Of a stretch of DNA of 64,000 nucleotides, positions 59,101 to 64,000 are shown one piece after another. The first letter of the stretch is position 1. Each line of letters begins with the position of its first letter. The notes beneath the pieces are model-generated. The model was not told where the DNA came from, did not search any database, and was given only the letters and a program-made list of their open reading frames with translations. Position numbers and translations under genes: made by a program. Location of the stretch: the NCBI GenBank assembly GCA_036250225.1, contig JAPZLL010000074.1, positions 1 to 64,000 of the forward strand. The letters run 5' to 3'. This DNA is from Cercophora sp. LCS_1. Lineage: Eukaryota; Ascomycota; Sordariomycetes; Sordariales; Lasiosphaeriaceae.

Positions 59101-60803
59101 TACGCAGACCAGGCACGGCGGCAGGGGAAAGGAATCTCACAAAGGAAGGCGTCAAGACAGCGTGGTTAACGGCCATGCGGTTGATAGCGCCCGCGAGGTC
59201 GTTGAGACGCTCCTCCTCGCTGGGGATGCAGACGCAGCCACCTACCATGAGGGGGGTGAGGATCTCAACGAGGCTGGCGTCGAAGGTATGAGCGGCGAAC
59301 TGCAGGACTCTGCAGGTGCCGTCAATGCGCAGAGCAGGAGCGTGTGCCTTGGCGCTGGAGCAAAAAGACCGGTGTTCGATGATAGTGCCCTTGGGTTTAC
59401 CGGTGGACCCGGAGGTGAAGATGACGTAGGCTGGGTTGTGGCTGGAGACCTGAACAGTCTCGGTAGGAACAGAGTCGAGGACGCACTTATCAAGGAAAAA
59501 CTGATCTACAGGAAGGACAGTGTAACAGACGGTCGAGAGGGTGTCGGCGAGGCGACGAGGACACAGAAGGACTGTTGCGCTCAGGGTGTCGCAGAGCCCG
59601 GCGAGTCTCTCCACGGGGTGAGAAGGGTCCAAAGGGACAAAGGCACCGCCCGCCTTAAGGACGGCCAACATGGCGATGATTGTCCATTTCTGAGACGTAA
59701 TACGAATTAGTATCCCTAGAGCTAGAGGTGAGGTTGGGGTGGAAGACGTACCGACTTGTCGAAGCAGAGAGGAACAAAAACCTCTGGGCCGACACCGCAG
59801 CTCACCAGGCGCGCCGCCAGGCTCGTTGCAGCTCGGTCAAGCTCGACGTACGTCATTGACCCATCCCAGGCGCAAACAGCCTCTCCATCCGGCTGCTGCG
59901 CGACCTGGTCGGCAATCACGTCGTGCACGCAGCGCTCAACAGCATCGACGGCACTGGCCTCGTTCCACGAGACGAGCCGATCGCGATTGGCCGCACCAAG
60001 ACAATCCAAGTCACGAAGCAATGCGCCCGACGGGCTGTCAAGGATGCCTGAAAGGATCTTGGACAGAGTGTTGGCTACCAGACTGCCCTGTGCAGTCGAC
60101 ATGCCCAGAGCTGTGCCGTTCCACTCCAAGAACAGGCCAACGCCCGTGCTGCCAGCCTTGACAAGAAGTCGAAGCTTTTGGTGTTTCTAGATTTTGTTGT
60201 TAGCCATACTGAAGATGTAGAAAAAGACATGGCAAATGCGCCCACCTCAAGCTTTGGAATCCGACCCAAGACCGAGCCATTCCTCCCGCTGGTCACCATA
60301 ACGGCCGTGTCGATCGCACTTGGGGTATCCCTGTCGTTACCACAGTCCACTTCCCCGCGAAGGATCAATTGGCTTCCAACCGTTCCTGGTGCTGGGTCTT
60401 CGGCGCTTGCTGCGGTGATGGCATCGGCCACAGAAAGCGCATCTGTGTCGCTGCCAAACGCAAACCGCACAAGTACCGCCTCTTCGCCGCCGCATGAAAA
60501 AGAAAAAGAAATTTGGTCCTGGGCGGTATAGCAACGCAGCAGCACCGCCCACGCCGTTTTGACGACGCCGTTGAGAGAAGCATTGTTAGAGTTGTTGACA
60601 GCGGGAGCTAGCGCTAGCGCTGGCAATCGGGAATCAATGGCGACCCGGGTTACCAGGATTGGTTGGCGGTGTTGTTGGTGATCAGCTTTCTTTGCACTGC
60701 GGCAAAACCGCGGGAATTGACAGGTGCCAGAGGCGTGCTCCGCGGGAGCGAACAGGGTAGTTCCCTGCTCGCCGATCGGACAGGCAGATCCAAGGGATCC
60801 CAT
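36049..60803 (-). CDS. giant nonribosomal peptide synthetase, five A domains, three epimerases
   Basis: Start ATG at 60803, stop at 36049. My exon reading is 60803-60246, 60174-59752, 59689-51352, 51226-51152, 51092-48726, 48672-41605, 41549-36049, total 24,330 nt and 8,109 residues; every intron has GT...AG ends and keeps the frame. Domain order: truncated C, A1-T1-E1, C2-A2-T2, C3-A3-T3-E3, C4-A4-T4, C5-A5-T5-E5, C6-T6, C7-T7*. All five A domains keep the core motifs (TSGSTGKPKG-like A3, YGPxE A5, TGDLxRY A7, GKLDR-like A10), T1-T6 keep GGDS, and the three E domains keep HHxxxDxxSW. Predicted product: a pentapeptide with D residues at 1, 3 and 5, probably released by C7 as a macrocycle. No thioesterase or reductase domain. 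Substrates and product name are not determinable here. Confidence 0.93.
38220..40030 (-). other. NRPS unit 6: C6-T6 without an adenylation domain
   Basis: C6 (about 6795-7210) follows E5 and has NHAILDGRS, Asn for the first His. Instead of an A domain there is a Ser/Thr-rich linker of about 100 residues (7220-7315; STTSTAPAAPSTAG, ENATTVSGPASTV), then T6 with an intact FFDLGGDSILAM (serine near 7351). T6 cannot be loaded by a domain of its own, so it either receives the pentapeptide from C6 or is loaded by another A domain of the chain or in trans. Confidence 0.68.
40060..44850 (-). other. NRPS module 5: C5-A5-T5-E5
   Basis: C5 (about 5200-5635) has HHALYDGWS like C3. A5 (about 5660-6205) has FDVALME and eye-read pocket D-V-M-F-V-G-G-V-L-K. 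An acidic loop (LNDDDEEDGLEFDEAG) precedes T5. The last intron (41604-41550) falls inside the T5 motif (FLGLG / GDSIRAM, serine near 6278). E5 (about 6330-6775) has HHLAIDIVSW, TVGWFTSICP and LFNYLGGG. D residue expected. Confidence 0.7.
44940..48200 (-). other. NRPS module 4: C4-A4-T4
   Basis: C4 (about 4080-4535) follows E3 and has SHAICDGTS, again Ser for the first His. A4 (about 4540-5065) has eye-read pocket D-A-M-L-V-G-A-V-I-K, aliphatic (Leu, Ile or Val class). T4 serine near 5133 (FFRVGGDSLTAM). No epimerase: L residue expected. Confidence 0.68.
48230..53190 (-). other. NRPS module 3: C3-A3-T3-E3
   Basis: C3 (about 2500-2950) has a full HHALYDGWS motif. A3 (about 2960-3480) is cut by two introns on either side of the A3 loop TSGTTGKPKG (exon 4 is only 75 nt). 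Eye-read pocket D-A-V-L-I-G-A-V-V-K, aliphatic. T3 serine near 3546 (FLHLGGDSITAM). E3 (about 3605-4065) has HHLVVDIVSW, DLSRTVGWFTALYP and LFNYLGQM; an intron splits it at 48725-48673. D residue expected. Confidence 0.7.
53270..56570 (-). other. NRPS module 2: C2-A2-T2
   Basis: C2 (about residues 1370-1850) follows an epimerase and has SHAIMDGAS, with Ser instead of the first His of HHxxxDG, as in many fungal post-epimerase C domains. A2 (about 1868-2380) has an odd A4 region FDNSIEEMF and eye-read pocket D-N-E-D-A-G-Q-I-N-K, polar and acidic, unlike the other four A domains. T2 serine near 2434 (FFRHGGDSIVAM). No epimerase: an L residue is expected. Confidence 0.68.
56590..59920 (-). other. 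NRPS module 1: A1-T1-E1
   Basis: A1 covers about residues 273-815, T1 serine near 857 (FLSLGGDSISAM), E1 about 905-1360. E1 has HHLIIDLVSW, DISRTVGWFTTLFP, PGNGRPYFA and SFNFLGRYQQL, so it should invert the first amino acid to D. Positions lining the A1 pocket, read by alignment with GrsA motifs by eye: D-A-V-V-I-A-G-V-A-K, hydrophobic, fitting an aliphatic residue. The A10 loop is unusual, SRKMNRK instead of GKLDR, but keeps the lysine. Confidence 0.7.
60020..60803 (-). other. NRPS N-terminal truncated condensation-like region
   Basis: Residues 1 to about 240, before A1. It keeps the second half of a C domain fold (NGVVKTAWAVLLRCYTAQDQ resembles the C5-region helix; LLVKAGSTGVGLFLEWN resembles the last strands) but has no HHxxxDG motif. 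Such deltaC starts are common in fungal synthetases whose first module loads without condensation. The first intron (GTGGGC donor at 60245, CAAAAG acceptor) lies inside it. Confidence 0.6.
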
Positions 60804-62841
60804 CTTGCTGTGTGATGGTGTCACGTGGGAAGGGCGAGACAGATAAGGTAAGGCGGGTCGATCGATCGATAAGCTTAAAAGAGCTACCGTTGGGAGGGAA
60901 TAATTTGTTTGAGGTGAAAAAGGGCAATGATCAGGGAAGCAACTTTTTGATGAAAGAGAAGATGATCTCTGCAGAGAATTTGATTTGGCGCGACACACAG
61001 TGTCTCGTGCCTGCAAAGAATTTCGCTGTTCCGTGCCCTCAATTTACAAGCACGTCCTTCCCAAAGTTTATAGTCAAACGACGGCTTCATGCAGCCATTT
61101 TTCTCGCTTCTCTCTTCCATCATATCCGTGCCTAGCTTCCAGCCCAGTACAACCCTCCCTAGCGTCCAGTAGGTCAAAAAGAATGGTGGCGAGGAGACTA
61201 ATCCGTTCCCAAACGCCGACAGAGTGAAAACCAAACAATAAGAAATCGATCGACACGCCCAATGGCTTGGTACATTCATGCTAGCTTTCAGGTAAACCCT
61301 TCCCATCTAGGCCGGATCGGGTCTCGAGCCGTTCGACCGCTGATCAAAGATCATCGCCTGGGGAAAAACATAAAAACCGGAAAAAGCGGATCTAGAAAAG
61401 CGGACCGGAAGGGATCGTCACTACGGCGGGAAGAGTAGAATCATGGTGACATGATCAGGCTCTGTAAGAGGAGATCACGATCAGCAAAAATTCTTGCTAC
61501 ATTTGGCAGGTGGCCCAGGTTTCCGGGAGCACTTCAGCCGGTGCCAATTTGTACTATAAGGGGGTTGACCTCGAATGGGCGCTCGATCATCTCTGGAGAA
61601 CCAAGAAAAATCTTGGGTGGGGACCGCGCCTGCGGCTGGATGCGGGACAGAGGGCCATGGCGGGCCGCGTATTGGCCTATCCTGACTTGGCCGATGCTGT
61701 GGCTGCAGCTGGCTCTGTCACTTTGCCTTCCGGCGGCTGCAACTGTAACACAATTTCGCAACTCCCAGCTCAAATGGTGTCGTCGGCGGCGTTTGCCTTC
61801 TGTTGTTCCTTCGGACTCCTGCCCCGCGATTCCTGACTGCCGATTCCGTGCGACACGATCTGCACCGCGGTTGCCAGTTTCGCGAAGCGACAGCCGCCTG
61901 AAACAAGACACCACTCTGGCAGCTTGCAGATACATTTTAGGTTGCCGAGCTCCTAATTGGGCATAAGTCAGGAACCAAGTAGAGCCAGGAACTGGAAGCG
62001 AGGTCGGCGCTATGTGTCATGTCATACCCATCCTTCCACAATGTAGTCGAGGGAAAAACAAGATTTTTTGTACACCTCATTGACGATCAGCCTTTGTGGC
62101 GTACGGAACTTTCCATGCCTAGTCCATCACCTTCTTGATACCGATATCCAAACGATCTCGTAACGTTAATGCGGAAATGCACATCCCATGTCGGCATTTA
62201 CAATAGATACGACCTCGCACGCCATTGACAAGAGCTTCGCGGATGACAAACTCCTGCCTCAGCTCGTCCTACCCCTCTTCCGTTCCTTGTGAGCTGAGAA
62301 AGCCCGGTGGCCGGGCAAAGATCTTCGGGCCAGAGACGGAACAGAAATGAACAAGTGGTATCGGTGGACGGAAATAACCACAACCTTAACGGATTGGCTG
62401 ATGTGTTGCCAGCAGACCTACCAGGTACCCAACACATCGCTTTCATGACCGGAAATCTTTGGCCTCTGACCTGCGGCCCACTGTTGGCCGCCCTGAAGCG
62501 GACAGGTTTCTGGGACGCGGTGAATATTGGTCGTCGGTGAGGGGGTACAGGGTCAAGCAGAAGAGATTTTCACGGTCTCTGACAGCTGGAAACGTAATAT
62601 GAAGCGGCATGAAGCAAGCAGTGTCCCGGTCATGGACTGTTGTACAGTCGATCGACATGTCCCAGATTTTTCCCCATACTTTGACATTCCCAAGCAAAGA
62701 TTCGCATTCTCTTGCATCTCCAATCTATCCTTCCCGTGTGATCCTTCAGAAGTCGCTTGCTCTCCTGAGAAAGCACGGTATCCTACAAGCAACCCTTTTC
62801 CACCAAACCCACGCATCTAGATTCGGCTTCTGTCTGTAAAC
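60804..62841. other. shared promoter region between the NRPS and the ABC transporter
   Basis: Two kilobases between divergent starts. Frames at 60884-61306 and 61451-61966 are open but motif-free. GATCGATCGATAAGC near 60860 lies just upstream of the NRPS start. No palindromic Zn2Cys6 operator (CGG-N-CCG) stands out with certainty. Joint control of the two genes from here is an inference from geometry. Confidence 0.4.
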
Positions 62842-64000
62842 ATGGCAGAAGTTTCTCCATCAGGCGGGTCCTGCGCCCGGGTGGATAACACGTTTGGGCC
62901 GCATGCTGGCGCTTGTCGCGGCGGCTTTGACTTCACGCTGTTGTTCGAAGAGACAATTCTCACCATCCTACCCATTGGTCTGTTGGTGCTTGCGCTACCC
63001 CTGCGAGGTCGGTTCCTACTCGGAAAAACCAGGAAAGTTGCAAAGGCCAACCATTTGGCAACTCTGAAAGTGGTAAGTTCTCTTTCACCTAGGCCTGACA
63101 ATGGAAGTCTTTGTGGCAGCTCTTCGAGAAGGGTTGTCGTTGGTGAGGCTCAACTGACTCGGAGACTTTGCTTCGCTGCAGCTATCCTGGGCCACCCTCG
63201 CGGCGCTGCAACTTGCCGCGCTTATCCTCTGGACCTCACCGACAGCCGTCCCAACTCGTGCCTCTGTCGCGGCATCTGCAGTGTCGCTCGTATCCAGCCT
63301 CGGTATTGGTGTGTTCTCCTACATTGAACACCGTCACACGGTGCGACCATCCACCCTGTTGAGCTTGTTTCTGTTCTGCACGCTGCTGTTTGACATCGCC
63401 CACACCAGGACACTATGGCTCCGGGCTGGCGATTGGTCAAGCCGCGTCATTGCTGCAGTCTCAACAGCGGCAGTGGCCGTCAAGACTGCAACCCTCGGAC
63501 TCGAGGCCGTCGACAAACGTCGTCTTCTCCGACCCGAGTACCGGGATTACCCCCTTGAAGCGACCAGCGGTATATACAGTCGATCTTTCTTTCTATGGCT
63601 CAACCCGCTGTTCAGGTCGGGATTTAGCCGGGTGCTTGACATTGACGATCTTTTTGCGTTGGACAAACAATTGGAGCCGTCGCACTGTCTTCGACTGTTT
63701 CTGGCTGCCAAGGCCAAAAGTAAGTTGTTTTTGTTCGATAAGGAAAAGGAAAAACCCACCCCTCCCGTCGTTCGGTGCAGAATTTTGGGTTCAATCAATT
63801 ATTAACAGAAAACTGTCAGTCACCGGGAACTCGCCGCACAGGCTGCACTTGACTGCTTTTGGCGTCCTCAAATGGCCCATCATCCAGACGATCTTTCCGC
63901 GCGCCTGCCTGACGGCCCTCATGTTCTGCCAACCGTTTCTCATCAACCGCACTATCCGACTGTCCCAAGAGGCCATCACAGATGAAACTGAACAGACCGG
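62842..64000 (+). CDS. ABC transporter, ABCC (MRP-like) subfamily, 5' part
   Basis: Exons 62842-63072, 63182-63719 and 63820 onward; the gene leaves the window. The N-terminus shows the fungal ABCC extra membrane domain: FGPHAGACRGGFDFTLLFEE, then helices ILTILPIGLLVLALPLRG, LSWATLAALQLAALILW, LLSLFLFCTLLFDIAH, then the L0-like linker with RSFFLWLNPLFRSGFSRVLDIDDL, and the first transmembrane domain begins (LKWPIIQTIFPRACLTALM). The nucleotide-binding domains would lie beyond the end. It is divergent from the NRPS and is a good candidate for export of, or protection against, the peptide. I chose the acceptor CTGTCAG at 63819 because the nearer one leads to a stop. Confidence 0.87.

Noticed and set aside
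36049..60803. naming the NRPS as malformin, HC-toxin or siderophore synthetase
   Set aside because: Order and number of domains do not prove any of them; the pattern similarity is stereochemical only, and no cluster-specific tailoring genes are in the window.
1..64000. CRISPR arrays, bacterial operons or ribosomal RNA genes
   Set aside because: Nothing of the kind is present; gene structure is eukaryotic throughout and no rRNA sequence was recognised.

Overview
The window looks like nuclear DNA of a filamentous ascomycete (Pezizomycotina; a Sordariomycete is my guess, not proven). The reasons are short introns (about 45-110 nt, GTRNGT donors, CTAAC/CTGAC-like branch sites, YAG acceptors), one transposon copy saturated with the TpA excess and CpA/TpG loss left by repeat-induced point mutation (RIP), fungal carbohydrate-active enzymes, and a giant fungal-type nonribosomal peptide synthetase (NRPS).

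Left part (1-12.1 kb) is repeat-rich and decayed. It holds a RIP-destroyed Crypton-type element (1-2280), three pieces of a tRNA-derived SINE-like repeat (5.2-6.2 kb), a complete 636-bp non-autonomous hAT element with a perfect 8-bp target duplication (6612-7247), an intact four-exon protein kinase gene, and three unrecognised genes that each carry one disabling lesion.

Middle part (12.5-36 kb) alternates housekeeping or secretory enzymes with gene-poor DNA. The clear genes are a nitrilase-superfamily amidohydrolase, a rhamnogalacturonan acetylesterase-like SGNH hydrolase, an NAD(P)-dependent epimerase/reductase, a 48-residue Cys/His-rich peptide, a tRNA-Glu(CTC) with an intron, a 5'-truncated AA9 polysaccharide monooxygenase, a broken Cys-rich gene, a Ty3/gypsy integrase relic, two divergent orphan genes rich in charge or low complexity, an omega-like glutathione transferase and an alpha/beta hydrolase of the chloroperoxidase-like type.

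Right part (36-64 kb) is a secondary-metabolite locus. One minus-strand gene (60803 to 36049, seven exons by my reading) encodes an NRPS of about 8,109 residues: deltaC-[A-T-E]-[C-A-T]-[C-A-T-E]-[C-A-T]-[C-A-T-E]-[C-T]-[C-T*]. Five adenylation domains with epimerases after modules 1, 3 and 5 predict a D-L-D-L-D pentapeptide. The C-terminal end has an extra C-T unit without an A domain, then a terminal condensation domain that probably cyclises or releases the chain, then a degenerate carrier domain without the phosphopantetheine serine. A divergently transcribed ABCC-type ABC transporter begins about 2 kb upstream and runs out of the window; it is the natural export or self-protection partner. 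The glutathione transferase and the hydrolase lie just downstream of the NRPS and may or may not belong to the cluster.
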